Assembly: GCF_038719015.1 (NCBI RefSeq)
Contig: NZ_CP152276.1
Coordinates: 3,985,501 to 4,049,500 of the forward strand
Length of the DNA: 64,000 nt
Source: Nguyenibacter vanlangensis
Lineage (GTDB): Bacteria > Pseudomonadota > Alphaproteobacteria > Acetobacterales > Acetobacteraceae
Direction of reading: 5' to 3'
Shown here: positions 44,760 to 53,743 of the stretch, piece after piece
Layout: the number at the start of each line of letters is the position of its first letter
Numbering within the stretch: position 1 is the first letter of the stretch
The notes under the pieces: generated by a model
Told to the model about the DNA's origin: nothing
Database searches by the model: none
What the model saw: the letters and a program-made list of their open reading frames with translations, nothing else
Position numbers and translations under genes: made by a program

Positions 44760-45698
44760 ATGAACGCGGAAACGCAGGGAGCGGCGCAACCTGCCGCGGC
44801 GGCGGTGGTCGATGTCCGGGATCTCGTCAAGGTCTTCGGGACGCATCGGGCCCTGGACGGGCTGTCCTTCGCGATCGCGCCGGGTGAGATCGTGGCCCTG
44901 CTGGGATCGAACGGTGCGGGAAAATCCACGCTGATCGGCTGTCTGCTGGGGTTTCTGCTGCCCGGCAGCGGCACGGTCTCGATCTGGGGGCAGGAGGCCG
45001 GGGCGCTGGATGCGCTGCGGCGTGCCCGCATGGGCTATGTGCCGCAGGCGATGAATGCGTTCGGGTCCTTTCGGGTCGGGCAATTGATCGCCTATCTGGG
45101 CGGGTTTTACGCCAGCGTGCCGCAGGCGCCCGATCCGGCGCTGCTGGCCTGGGCCGATCTCGACCCTGCGGCGCGGGTCGGGCGGCTGTCGGGCGGGCAG
45201 AAGCAGCGCCTGGCCATCGTGCTGGCGCTGCGCCATCGGCCGGATTTCCTGATCCTGGACGAGCCGGTCGCCAGCCTGGACCCCCAGGCGCGGCGCGATT
45301 TCATGGCCCTGCTGGACGAATATTGCGCGCGGACGGGCGCCTGCGTGCTGATGTCCTCGCATATCCTGTCGGACCTGGAGAAGGTGGCGACGCGCGCGCT
45401 GTTCATGGCGCGGGGGCGCATCGTGCACGACACGCCGATGGAGCGGTTTCGCCGGGCCACGCGCTGGATCGTGCCGGCGGGCGATGGCGGCGCGGCGCCG
45501 CCCACCGGCCCCGCCGGCCCGATCGCGGATCGGCTGCCCGCGCCGCTGACCTGCCTGGGGCGCGACGCGGCGACGGGCGCGCTGCTGGTCGACGGCTGGG
45601 ACGACCGGCTGGCCGACGCGCTGCAGGCCGCCTTTGCGCACCCGGTCAGCGTGCGCCATCCGGACCTGGAGGCCGCGTTCCTGGAGATCACCCGGTGA
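44760..45698 (+). CDS. ABC transporter ATP-binding protein
   Basis: A 312-residue ATPase: Walker A LLGSNGAGKSTLIG, Q-loop in GYVPQAMNAFG, signature LSGGQKQRLAI, Walker B FLILDEPVASLDPQ and switch histidine in MSSHILSDLEKV. The C-terminal about 80 residues are the accessory domain common in ABC-2-type (NatA/drug/antibiotic) exporters. GGGGTGGG precedes the ATG. Its stop overlaps the start of the following permease gene (GTGA), but that permease is truncated, so the transporter is probably non-functional unless it uses another partner. Confidence 0.9.
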   Translation: MNAETQGAAQPAAAAVVDVRDLVKVFGTHRALDGLSFAIAPGEIVALLGSNGAGKSTLIGCLLGFLLPGSGTVSIWGQEAGALDALRRARMGYVPQAMNAFGSFRVGQLIAYLGGFYASVPQAPDPALLAWADLDPAARVGRLSGGQKQRLAIVLALRHRPDFLILDEPVASLDPQARRDFMALLDEYCARTGACVLMSSHILSDLEKVATRALFMARGRIVHDTPMERFRRATRWIVPAGDGGAAPPTGPAGPIADRLPAPLTCLGRDAATGALLVDGWDDRLADALQAAFAHPVSVRHPDLEAAFLEITR

Positions 45699-46183
45699 CG
45701 GGGATGGCGCGGCCGGACCTGCCCTCGCCGGTGTCCGCGCTCGGTGCGGCGCTGCGCGTCTATGGCAGCCGGGCCTTCGTCACCGGCAATCCGGGGCTGC
45801 TGGCTACGGCCCTGTATCTGGTGCAGATGCCGGTATGGATCGGCCGGCTGCGTCGCCATCCGCCGGGGGTGATGCCCGATATCGGGCAGAGCGGGCATTT
45901 CAACCCGATCTTCCTGGCCGGCATGTTCGGGATCGGCGCCGTCGGGTTTCACTGCATGCGGCAGATCCGCAACCCGCTGGCCGCGACGGTGCCCGGCCTG
46001 GTCGATGCCGAGCGCCGGGCCGCATTGCTGGTCATCTTTCTGCTGTGCGCGGCGCTGGTCCTGCCCCTGGTGCTGGCCGGCGTGCCCGCGCCAGGGGCGG
46101 CGGCCTTCGTCACCCTGGCCGCGCTGGGTGTCGGCGGGCAGGGCGAGCGGGGCGAGCGCGCCTGGGTCAAGGGGGTGCGGGGC
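45695..46183 (+). pseudogene. Truncated ABC-2-type permease
   Basis: The GTG start overlaps the ATPase stop and the first about 145 residues are membrane-protein-like (RVYGSRAFVTGNPGLLATAL, FLAGMFGIGAVGFHCMRQIR, RAALLVIFLLCAALVLPLVL), as expected for the permease partner. After LAALGVGG the hydrophobic pattern stops and the frame runs on, antisense, through a prephenate dehydrogenase fragment to a stop at 46549. At least half of a normal permease is missing; the junction lies between about 46135 and 46184. Confidence 0.65.
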
Positions 46184-46476
46184 GAGCCGACATCGACGAC
46201 CAGCGCCCGCTCCGCCAGATGCGGACGGATCGCCAGCACCGCGTCCCGCAGCGCGGCGACCGGCACGGCCAGGATGACGATCGGGCAGCGCGCGGCCAGG
46301 GCCAGCGGGCCGGCGGTGACGCCCGCCATCGGCGCGGCCTCGTCGGGCGGCAGGGCAGGGTCGTGGACCAGCAGGCGGCAATGGGCGCGCAGATGGACGG
46401 CGATCAGCCGCCCGAAGGCGCCGAAACCGATCAATCCGACCTGGGGCGGTCGAGGGGCAGGGAAATGGGGCAGCAT
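46184..46476 (-). pseudogene. Truncated prephenate/arogenate dehydrogenase
   Basis: About 98 residues of an NAD(P)-binding dehydrogenase of tyrosine synthesis: PPQVGLIGFGAFGRLIAVHL, LLVHDPALPPDEAA, ARCPIVILAVPVAALRDAVL and ERALVVDVGS. In intact enzymes the chain continues with V-K and about 170 more residues including the substrate-binding histidines; here, after VDVGS, the sequence becomes antisense to the permease fragment and loses similarity. It is therefore a 3'-deleted tyrA-like gene. The ATG of MLPHFPAP is the natural start. Confidence 0.72.
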
Positions 46477-46656
46477 GAACGGGGCTTTCTTCGAGCCGCG
46501 TCGCCGCTGGTATCCGGATAGAGTCAACCGCCGACGACGCAGCGGTTGAGTACAGAACGCAATCCCCGCCGCTATGAGAGCGGCGCGTAATAGAGTCCGG
46601 CCAGGGAAGGGGCCGGCAGGGTGGGAATCGTCGTCATGCGCGGCAGCTAGCGCCTT

Positions 46657-47097
46657 CTACCCCGCGCGGTCAATCCCTTCCGGCAGGGTGCCTTCCATGA
46701 CGACATAGCGCAGGCCGCTCTTGACGAAGGGCGCGCCGCGCGGCGCCAGCCCGAAACGGCGATAGAATGCGACGGCGGTCAGCCGGGCATCCAGGGTGAT
46801 CCCGGTGAAGCCGAGCGGGCGCAGATCGGCGAAGGCCCGTCGCAGCAGCGCGCTGCCGATCCCCTGGCCCTGGCATTCGGGCAGCACCGCGCATTTGCGC
46901 AGCCGCACCGTGCGGCCGTCGACGGGAAAGAACGACCCGCACCCCGCCAGGACACCGTCGGCGAAGGCACCGTAATGCAGCGCGTCGGCGTCGCCGGGCA
47001 CCAGGCACTCCTCGGCCGTCCGGCCGGGCCACAGCACTGCCCGGCGGATGGGCATGCAGTCGGTCAGGGCGATGCGCGTGATCCGCATGTCGGGCAT
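46657..47097 (-). CDS. GNAT-family acetyltransferase
   Basis: A 146-residue N-acetyltransferase. The acetyl-CoA site is VLPECQGQGIGSALLRRAFA, with YGAFADGVLAGCGSFFP before it and TAVAFYRRFGLAPRG after it. It is of the ElaA/GNAT general type and the substrate is unknown. Its start lies inside the ctaG coding end (34-base overlap), so it is the last gene of the oxidase operon, or is translated from its transcript. A start at 47088 is also possible. Confidence 0.82.
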   Translation of the reverse strand: MPDMRITRIALTDCMPIRRAVLWPGRTAEECLVPGDADALHYGAFADGVLAGCGSFFPVDGRTVRLRKCAVLPECQGQGIGSALLRRAFADLRPLGFTGITLDARLTAVAFYRRFGLAPRGAPFVKSGLRYVVMEGTLPEGIDRAG

Positions 47098-47870
47098 GGG
47101 GGTCCCTTTTCACGTTCAGGGGTGGGGGCGACCAGCAGCCAGGCGCCGGCCACCTGCAGCGGCAGCCCGGCGACCAGCATGATGAAGCCGGCCCAGTGCT
47201 GGTCCTGCAGCGGAGTCAGGTCCCACCGGCACAGCACGTCCAGATAGGGAGCGTACAGCACCCGGGGGGCGGTCATCCAGACCACCGCCACCACCGTCAT
47301 CGGCACGCCGCCCAGCAGGGCATAGAGCCCCGCCCCCGGGTTGCTGCGGATGATGCGGGTGCCGGGCAGGACCTGCGCCCAGAACAGCAGGCCGGCCAAC
47401 AGGTCCAGCAGGCCCAGCGGCGCGCTGAACAGCGCGTTGGCCAGCGAGCGGTCCAGCACGGCGGGCAGTCCGGTGACGATCGCCAGCCCGCCGAACAGCA
47501 CGGCCGCCACGCCGGGGTCGCGCAGCCAGCCCGTGGGGGACGCAGCGCCGCCCGCTTTGCCGGGCCGGGCCAGCAGCAGGAAGGGCGGCACGACCTGCCC
47601 CAGCACCATCAGGGCGAGCGTGTATTGCGCCATCGAGGCCAGCGGGTCGCGCAGCCCCAGGCAGGATGCCGCCAGCAATGACGCCCCCGCCGCTGCAGCC
47701 GGCAGCCGGCGCCATGTCCCGCGCGCGGTCCCGGGTTGCGTGGGCCCGGGATGTCTGGAGCTGAGGACGGCGATCGCGATCCCGGTCAGGATCGCGGCGG
47801 CCATCCAGGCGCCGACGGCCAGGGGGCTCCATACGGTTCCGGGTCCATCGGTCACAGGCACATCGATCAC
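47064..47870 (-). CDS. ctaG: CtaG-type cytochrome oxidase assembly factor
   Basis: A 268-residue membrane protein with about seven helices of the caa3_CtaG family: SMAQYTLALMVLGQVVPPFL, LLDLLAGLLFWAQVLPGT, YALLGGVPMTVVAVVWM and LQDQHWAGFIMLVAGLPLQV. Proteins of this family help assemble the haem-copper site of ba3/caa3 oxidases. It begins seven bases after the SCO gene, as the sixth gene of the oxidase operon. Confidence 0.85.
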   Translation of the reverse strand: MIDVPVTDGPGTVWSPLAVGAWMAAAILTGIAIAVLSSRHPGPTQPGTARGTWRRLPAAAAGASLLAASCLGLRDPLASMAQYTLALMVLGQVVPPFLLLARPGKAGGAASPTGWLRDPGVAAVLFGGLAIVTGLPAVLDRSLANALFSAPLGLLDLLAGLLFWAQVLPGTRIIRSNPGAGLYALLGGVPMTVVAVVWMTAPRVLYAPYLDVLCRWDLTPLQDQHWAGFIMLVAGLPLQVAGAWLLVAPTPEREKGPPCPTCGSRASP

Positions 47871-47877
47871 ACGCCGA

Positions 47878-48492
47878 TCATAGGACGGACCGGATGTCGC
47901 TTGCCATGCCTGACGGGTCGCCCAGTTGCGTCATGCCGTAACGGGCCCGCATATGCCCGTCCGGCCCGACCAGCGTCAGAACCGAGAGATGGTTGATCCG
48001 ACCGTCCGGGCCCGCGTCCTGCCAGCCGATCCGCCAGGCCCGCGCGATGGATTCCACGTCCCGGGGCCGTCCGGTCAGGCCGATCGGCGCCGGCCGGAAA
48101 TTGGCCAGGAAATCATGCAATGCGGCCGGCGTGTCATGGGTGGGGTCCAGGGTCACGAACACCACGCGGACCCGTGCGGCGTCACGCCCCAGCCGGTCGA
48201 AGACCGGGGCCAGGGCGTTCAGCACCGTGGGGCAGACGTCGGGGCAGCGGACATAGCCGAAATAGACCAGAACGGCCTGGCCGCGCAGGGATGCCAGGTC
48301 GAACGGCCGGTTTCGATCGTCGCGGAGTTCCAGGGCGGGCGCCGCCGCGGCCGGAACGGCAGAGCCGCTGAACCGGGCGAAGTCGCGGCCGGACAGGGCG
48401 CCGAGCCGGGTGTACAGCGCCAGCACCGCCAGTGCGGCCGCCCCGGCGCAGCCTCCGCGCCAGAGCGACACCCGCCAGCGGGGGGACGTCAC
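47878..48492 (-). CDS. SCO1/SenC copper chaperone
   Basis: A 204-residue membrane-anchored thioredoxin-fold protein. Copper ligands are the C-x3-C pair in YVRCPDVCPTVLNAL and the histidine in INHLSVLTLV; VVFVTLDPTHDTPAAL is the family strand-turn. An N-terminal anchor (about 12-32) places it in the periplasm. It would deliver copper to the CuA site of the neighbouring subunit II. It begins seven bases after the subunit I stop. Confidence 0.92.
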   Translation of the reverse strand: MTSPRWRVSLWRGGCAGAAALAVLALYTRLGALSGRDFARFSGSAVPAAAAPALELRDDRNRPFDLASLRGQAVLVYFGYVRCPDVCPTVLNALAPVFDRLGRDAARVRVVFVTLDPTHDTPAALHDFLANFRPAPIGLTGRPRDVESIARAWRIGWQDAGPDGRINHLSVLTLVGPDGHMRARYGMTQLGDPSGMASDIRSVL

Positions 48493-48499
48493 GCCGTGC

Positions 48500-50254
48500 C
48501 TACCACAGCACCCAGCCGGGCGCGCGGGTCACATGGTGCAGGAACGGCCACAGGATCGGCACATAGGCCGCGGCGGCGGCGACCAGCGTCACGCCGGCCA
48601 GGATCCAGACATGTTCCAGGGCCCGCGCCAGGGGGGAAGGCCCTGCCCCGGCCGGGGACGGCGGGGCGTCGATTGCGTGATCGGCCGGGCCGCCGATGGC
48701 CTGGGCGAAGGGAACCGGCGGCGGCGCGGCGCGGCGGCCGAACAGGATCGTGCCGAAGAATACCGCGAAGAACGCGTATGTCGCCAGCCACAGCACCACC
48801 CCGCCTGCCGCCACCAGCGCCAGCGGCACCGACGCCGCGCCGTACAGCGCATGATAGGTGCCGTGCGGCAGGGCCGAGATCCAGGCGCGGCGCGGCACGC
48901 CATACAGCCCGGCCCATTGCATGCCCACGGCGAACAGCATCATCCCCGCGAACCACAGCCAGGCGGCCGCCAGCGCCAGGCGCCGGCTGACCAGCCGCCG
49001 GCCGGTCAGATGCGGCACCATCCAGAAGGTGATGGCCATGAAGGTCATCGCCGTCACGCTGCCGACCGTGACGTGGAAATGGCCGGGGACGAAAATGGTA
49101 TTGTGGACGATGGCGTCCAACTGCCAGCTTCCGTTCACGATGCCCGTGGCGCCGCCCAGGATGAAGGTCACGGCCGCCAGCACCTGTGCCGCGACGCTGG
49201 GATCGCCCCAGGGCAGGGCGCGGAACCAGCCGAACAGTCCGGTCCCGCCGCGCAGCCGCCCGGCATATTCCAGGCTGAGCCCCAGGGTGAAGGCGGTGAT
49301 CAGGCTGGGCATCGCCACCGACATGGTCAGCACGACCAGAATGCCGCGCCAGACCTGCGAAAAGCCGGGGTCCGCGAACTGGTGGTGGGTGCCCACCGGC
49401 AGGGCGAACACCATCAGCAGCGCGAAGGTCAGCCGCGCCATCGGGTCCGATACCAGCTTGCCGCCCGCCTGGCGCGACAGCAGCCCGTACCAGGAAATAT
49501 AGGCCGGCATCAGCCAGAAATAGACGATCGGGTGTCCGGTCAGCCAGAACAGCGTGCGGTCGATGATCGGATCGACGGCGGCGATCAGCCCGATCGACCA
49601 CGGGTCGAGCTGCAGCACCAGCTCGGCCAGCGCGCCGATGCCGGCCATCACCCACATCAGCATGGTCACCAGGCTCATATAGGTGACCAGCGGCGTGACC
49701 TGGCCGGGGCGGGCGCGCTTCCACGTGGCGCGCATCGCCAGCAGGATCGGCAGCGGCATCGTGCTGCCGATCGTCAGCAGGGTCATGCCGAAATAGAAGA
49801 ACGGGCTGCCCTTCAGCGGCGGATAGAACGTCCACAGCACCGAGGACGAATTGTCGAACATGGCATAGAGCAGGCAGGCCGTGCCCGCCGCCATCAGCCC
49901 GAAACAGGCGCGCCACGGCGCCAGGCCCGGCGTCACCCCCAGTTCGCGCGCCGGCAGGTAGACCAGCAGCCCGCAGGTGACGAAGAAGGTGAAGACATAG
50001 CCGTTCAGCACGCCGTGGATCGTCAGGCCCTGATAATAGGTCTGCAGCAGCGGCCGCAGGGACGGATAGGCGTTGATCCCGGCATAGTTCAGCGCCTGCA
50101 GCGGCCCGATGGTGGCGCCGACCAAAAGGGCGCCGAAGCCCGCGACCAGGAAAGCCAGCATCATGCGCCGCATGGCCGCGTCGCGCCCAATGCCTGCGTC
50201 GCGCCCGGTGTCCGCGCGCGGTCCGGTGGCCTGCGCTGCGACCTGGATATTCAT
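48500..50254 (-). CDS. ba3-type cytochrome oxidase subunit I
   Basis: A 584-residue haem-copper oxidase subunit I. Haem and CuB ligands are visible: histidine in YQGLTIHGVLNGY, H-x3-Y in LTGHPIVYFWLMPAY (the cross-linked pair), the HH in GTHHQFADPG, and HNTIFVPGHFHVTVG carrying the last two haem histidines. The sequence has the B-family (ba3) style rather than the aa3 A-family, with no E or D of the A-type D channel obvious. The start overlaps subunit II (ATGA). It would reduce oxygen using the cytochrome c encoded upstream. Confidence 0.9.
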   Translation of the reverse strand: MNIQVAAQATGPRADTGRDAGIGRDAAMRRMMLAFLVAGFGALLVGATIGPLQALNYAGINAYPSLRPLLQTYYQGLTIHGVLNGYVFTFFVTCGLLVYLPARELGVTPGLAPWRACFGLMAAGTACLLYAMFDNSSSVLWTFYPPLKGSPFFYFGMTLLTIGSTMPLPILLAMRATWKRARPGQVTPLVTYMSLVTMLMWVMAGIGALAELVLQLDPWSIGLIAAVDPIIDRTLFWLTGHPIVYFWLMPAYISWYGLLSRQAGGKLVSDPMARLTFALLMVFALPVGTHHQFADPGFSQVWRGILVVLTMSVAMPSLITAFTLGLSLEYAGRLRGGTGLFGWFRALPWGDPSVAAQVLAAVTFILGGATGIVNGSWQLDAIVHNTIFVPGHFHVTVGSVTAMTFMAITFWMVPHLTGRRLVSRRLALAAAWLWFAGMMLFAVGMQWAGLYGVPRRAWISALPHGTYHALYGAASVPLALVAAGGVVLWLATYAFFAVFFGTILFGRRAAPPPVPFAQAIGGPADHAIDAPPSPAGAGPSPLARALEHVWILAGVTLVAAAAAYVPILWPFLHHVTRAPGWVLW

Positions 50255-50799
50255 GACGGGGTCCCCGTCGTGACGGCTTGCGATGGCGTGACGACGATCC
50301 GCGCGACCATGGCATGGTGCAGCATGCCGCAATATTCGTTGCAGATGATGTGGTACACGCCCGGGCGGCGGAACGTGTATTTCACCGAGCCCACCACGCC
50401 CGGCACCGCCGTCAGGTTGACCGCCGTGCCCTGGATTTCGAAACCGTGCAGCACGTCGGCGCTGGTGACGTAAAAGGTGATTTCGGCCCCGGCGGGCACG
50501 CGGATGACGTCGGGCGACCAGTGCCAGGCCCGCCCCACCACGTAGACCGCATAGGCGTTCGGCCCCGTCCGCACGATCTTGCCGTCGGCGAACGCGGCTT
50601 CTCGCGCCGGGTCTGCCGGGTCGGTGTAGAAGGCGCCCGTCGCGGACACCAGCCCGTAATCCCGCACCACATAGAACATCGTGCCGATCGTCAGCAGCGC
50701 CAGCATGACGATCACGCAGAACGTCCAGACCCGTTCGTGCCGTTCGGCCGAGGCGTGGAACGCAGCCTCGAAGGGGGTCATGCCCTGTTCCTCGCTCAT
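50251..50799 (-). CDS. ba3-type cytochrome c oxidase subunit II (CuA)
   Basis: A 182-residue subunit with a single N-terminal helix (about 25-46) and a cupredoxin domain. All CuA ligands are present: H118 in VLHGFEIQG, and C153, C157, H161 and M164 in CNEYCGMLHHAM. The CuA centre means electrons come from cytochrome c rather than quinol. ATG 50799 follows GGAGAG; a GTG one codon earlier is possible. The stop overlaps the subunit I start. Confidence 0.93.
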   Translation of the reverse strand: MSEEQGMTPFEAAFHASAERHERVWTFCVIVMLALLTIGTMFYVVRDYGLVSATGAFYTDPADPAREAAFADGKIVRTGPNAYAVYVVGRAWHWSPDVIRVPAGAEITFYVTSADVLHGFEIQGTAVNLTAVPGVVGSVKYTFRRPGVYHIICNEYCGMLHHAMVARIVVTPSQAVTTGTPS

Positions 50800-50815
50800 C
50801 ACCGCTCTCCCTGCG

Positions 50816-50959
50816 TCATGCGCGATGAAGGAAAATCAACGACACCAGGCCCCAGACCAGCAGGATGGCGGCCGCCAGCACGCCGCCGACCACCCAGGTG
50901 CCGACCGGGCGCACCGATCCGGGGTGTGGCGGCAGATTGCCGTTGCTTTCCATGGTCAT
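50816..50959 (-). CDS. 47-residue membrane peptide of the oxidase operon
   Basis: A single-helix protein: MTMESNGNLPPHPGSVRPVG, a helix (about residues 21-43, VVGGVLAAAILLVWGLVSLI) and FLHRA at the end. Its start overlaps the stop of the cytochrome c gene (ATGA) and it ends 17 bases before subunit II, so it is clearly part of the operon. It may be the small subunit IIa-like helix that ba3 oxidases carry to complete subunit II. Confidence 0.8.
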   Translation of the reverse strand: MTMESNGNLPPHPGSVRPVGTWVVGGVLAAAILLVWGLVSLIFLHRA

Positions 50960-51717
50960 TGGGCGTTTCCGGAGCCGCTTCCTGGGCCGTTTCCGGACAG
51001 GCTCTGGACGAAGGCGGCGACCGCCTGCATGTCGGCATCATTCATTCCCCGGACCTCCATGACCATGATCTTGCCCATCGGGTCGCGATCGCTGCCCCGT
51101 TTCCAGCGGCGCAACTGCCCCAGCACATAGGGGGCGGACTGTCCCGCCAGAGGCGGAAAGGGGCCCATGCCCTGCCCCGCCGGCCCGTGGCAGCCCGCGC
51201 AGGGCATGACCCCGGCGCCGCCGCCCCCGGTTTCGAACACCGTCTGGCCGCGGGCGTGGCGGCCGGCCGGCACCGGCACCAGTGCCTCGGCATCGGCTTC
51301 GACGGGGGCGGACTGCGCCGCGTAATAGGCTGCGACCGCGCGCATCTGTTGCGGCGTCAGTGCCCGGGCGAACGGCGTCATCCAGAAGCTGGTGCGCTTG
51401 CCGGCGGCGAAGAAGGAAAGCTGCTGCTGCAGATAGGCCGGGGCGGCGCCGGCCAGGCGCGGGATCGCCATGTCCGGCTGCCCGGCCCCGTTCATCATGT
51501 GGCAGGCCGCGCAGCCGACATGGCCGGCCTGGACGCCCCGTTCGGCGATCAGGCGGCCGGCCGCCACGTCCGGGCTTTCGGCGGCAGGTTGCGTATCCTG
51601 GGCAGAGGGTTGGGCAGGGGCATGGGCCGGCATTCCGGCCAGCAGGCAAGCGCCCGCGATCGCCAGGGCGCGTACGCGCCGCCGCCGCGCCTGTATCCTG
51701 CCCGCCAGTCCGTGCAT
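50956..51717 (-). CDS. Di-haem cytochrome c (c4-like)
   Basis: A 253-residue periplasmic cytochrome with a signal peptide (basic start, hydrophobic, cleavage after M-P-A-H-A-P-A at about 37) and two haem sites, GCAACHMMNGAG and PCAGCHGPAGQG, each followed by a distal methionine region. The duplicated layout is that of cytochrome c4, an electron donor to oxidases. ATG 51717 has GGGAGAGC upstream and is preferred over a GTG at 51732. It is the first gene of the oxidase operon. Confidence 0.9.
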   Translation of the reverse strand: MHGLAGRIQARRRRVRALAIAGACLLAGMPAHAPAQPSAQDTQPAAESPDVAAGRLIAERGVQAGHVGCAACHMMNGAGQPDMAIPRLAGAAPAYLQQQLSFFAAGKRTSFWMTPFARALTPQQMRAVAAYYAAQSAPVEADAEALVPVPAGRHARGQTVFETGGGGAGVMPCAGCHGPAGQGMGPFPPLAGQSAPYVLGQLRRWKRGSDRDPMGKIMVMEVRGMNDADMQAVAAFVQSLSGNGPGSGSGNAQ

Positions 51718-52033
51718 GCCGCTCTCCCCCACGGGCTTTGCCTGGATCGCCTGCCGCGGGATCGCCGACGAAGCCGACCGGTCGTGAAACCTCGGTGTCC
51801 GGCCGCTTCACGCGGTCGCGACGGGTGCGTTTTGCACATCTTTCGCTTCCGTGACAACTGCGGCCGGCCTGGCTTCGGACGAGGGGCGGAACATGCCGCG
51901 TGCCGCGTGCCGCATGCCCCTGGCGATGACGGCGCCGGCGGTTACAATATGGTGAGGGGTAGCGCGCAATCCGTGCCGTTCGTGCATGAATGGACCGGCG
52001 GGCGCAGCGCGCCGCCAGACGGGAACGAAGTGC
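51718..52033. other. Intergenic region upstream of oxidase operon and trehalase
   Basis: About 315 bases between divergent genes. No gene was recognised. Promoters for both directions are expected here; the clearest AT-rich spot is around 51940-51955 (GTTACAATATGG). In-frame starts of the trehalase at 51986 lie inside this stretch. Confidence 0.5.
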
Positions 52034-53644
52034 ATGCTCCTGGCCGAAACGATTCTTGCCTCCGGCGGGCATGCGCCCGGTGTCGAGCATGTCGCGCCCG
52101 CCGACATCATGACGCCGGCCGACCGGTACCAGGAATTGTTCGTCGCGGTGCAGAGCGGCCGGGTCTTTCCGGACAGCAAGAGCTTCGTCGATTGCGTGCC
52201 GCGCCGCGCGCCCGAGGCGATCCTGCGTGCCTATCGCGCCGGCAACGCCGCCGCCGGATTCGACCTGTCGCGCTTCGTGGCGGAGAATTTCACGCCCGAG
52301 CCCGTCGTCGCCAGCCGCTATGTCTCGGATCCCGGCCAGTCGCTGGCCGCCCATATCGACGGTCTGTGGGGCGTGCTGTCCCGCCATCCGGACGACCACG
52401 CGGCCCATGGGTCGCTGCTGCCGCTGCCGCATCCGTACGTGGTGCCGGGCGGCCGGTTTTCCGAACTGTATTACTGGGATTCCTATTTCACGATGCTGGG
52501 TCTGGCCGCGGGGGGCAAGCACCGGCTGCTGCACGCGATGGCCGATAATTTTTCCTTCATCATCCAGGCCTATGGCCATATCCCCAACGGCAACCGCAGC
52601 TATTATCTCAGCCGTTCGCAGCCGCCGGTCTTTGCGCTGATGGTCGGGTTGCTGGAACGGCACGGCCTGCGCCAGGCGGTGCGTTACCTGCCGGATCTGC
52701 TGCGGGAATATGCCTATTGGATGGACGGGGCCGACGGGTTGTGCCCCGGCGAGGCCCGCCGCCACGTCGTCTGCCTGCCGGACAACATGCTGCTGAACCG
52801 CTATTGGGACGATCGCGACACCCCGCGCGAGGAAGCCTATTGCGAGGATGTGGCGACGGCGGCGGCCGGCACGCGCCCGGCCGCGGACATCTATCGCGAC
52901 CTGCGGGCCGGCGCCGCGTCGGGATGGGATTTCAGTTCGCGCTGGCTGGGTTCGCCGGACGACCTGTCGAGCATCCGCACCACCGCGATCCTGCCCGTCG
53001 ACCTCAACAGCTTTCTCCATCTGCTCGAACGTCAGATCGAACGGCTGAGCCGCCTGGCCGGGGACGAGGCGCGTGCCGTCCTGTTCCATCGGCGCGCCGC
53101 CATCCGCCGCCGGGCCATCGACCGGTATTTCTGGCAGCCGGAGCAGGGGGCGTTCGTCGATTACGACTGGGCGTTGATGCGGCATCGGCCGCAGGTCACG
53201 GCGGCTTCGGCCGTGCCGCTCTATGTCGGGCTGGCCAGCCATCACCAGGCGCACCGCGTCGCCGCCACCCTGGCCGAGCGGCTGTTGCTGCCCGGCGGGC
53301 TGGCGACCACCGAACAGCACAGCATCCAGCAATGGGACCGCGCCAATGGCTGGGCGCCGCTGCAATGGATGGCCATTCACGGCATGCGCCGCTATGGCCT
53401 GTATGCGCAGGCGCGCGACCTGTCCCATCGGTGGCTGGCCACGGTTGCGGGCCTTTATGCGCGCGAGGCCAAGCTGGTCGAGAAATACGCCATCGGATCG
53501 GCCCCGGACGGACTCGGCGGAGGTGGCGGCGAATATCCGCTGCAGGACGGGTTTGGCTGGACGAACGGCGTCACGCGCATGCTGCTGGCCGACTATGCCG
53601 ACCACCACGCCCATCATGCCCGCGCCGGACGCGTGCGGCACTGA
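52034..53644 (+). CDS. Trehalase, GH37
   Basis: A 536-residue glycoside hydrolase that splits trehalose to two glucose. Both family signatures are present: PGGRFSELYYWDSYF and QWDRANGWAPLQW; also DRYQELFVAVQSGRVFPDSK and GGEYPLQDGFGWTNGV. No convincing signal peptide is seen, so it is probably cytoplasmic, unless the start at 51986 or another N-terminus gives export. It stands alone; two proline-rich mini-genes follow 99 bases later. Confidence 0.93.
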   Translation: MLLAETILASGGHAPGVEHVAPADIMTPADRYQELFVAVQSGRVFPDSKSFVDCVPRRAPEAILRAYRAGNAAAGFDLSRFVAENFTPEPVVASRYVSDPGQSLAAHIDGLWGVLSRHPDDHAAHGSLLPLPHPYVVPGGRFSELYYWDSYFTMLGLAAGGKHRLLHAMADNFSFIIQAYGHIPNGNRSYYLSRSQPPVFALMVGLLERHGLRQAVRYLPDLLREYAYWMDGADGLCPGEARRHVVCLPDNMLLNRYWDDRDTPREEAYCEDVATAAAGTRPAADIYRDLRAGAASGWDFSSRWLGSPDDLSSIRTTAILPVDLNSFLHLLERQIERLSRLAGDEARAVLFHRRAAIRRRAIDRYFWQPEQGAFVDYDWALMRHRPQVTAASAVPLYVGLASHHQAHRVAATLAERLLLPGGLATTEQHSIQQWDRANGWAPLQWMAIHGMRRYGLYAQARDLSHRWLATVAGLYAREAKLVEKYAIGSAPDGLGGGGGEYPLQDGFGWTNGVTRMLLADYADHHAHHARAGRVRH

Positions 53645-53743
53645 GGCGCGGGCCAACGATGTACCCGCACCTGATTTGGTGCGGCCCCGCCTGGAACCAT
53701 CCCGCCCCATGCCGGTTGATAGGCGCACAGAGGGGGAACCGCA

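Noticed and set aside
46560..46585. GCCGCT/AGCGGC hairpin near the tyrA-like remnant
   Set aside because: A six-base stem in GC-rich DNA is expected by chance; there is no T-run and no clear transcript to stop.
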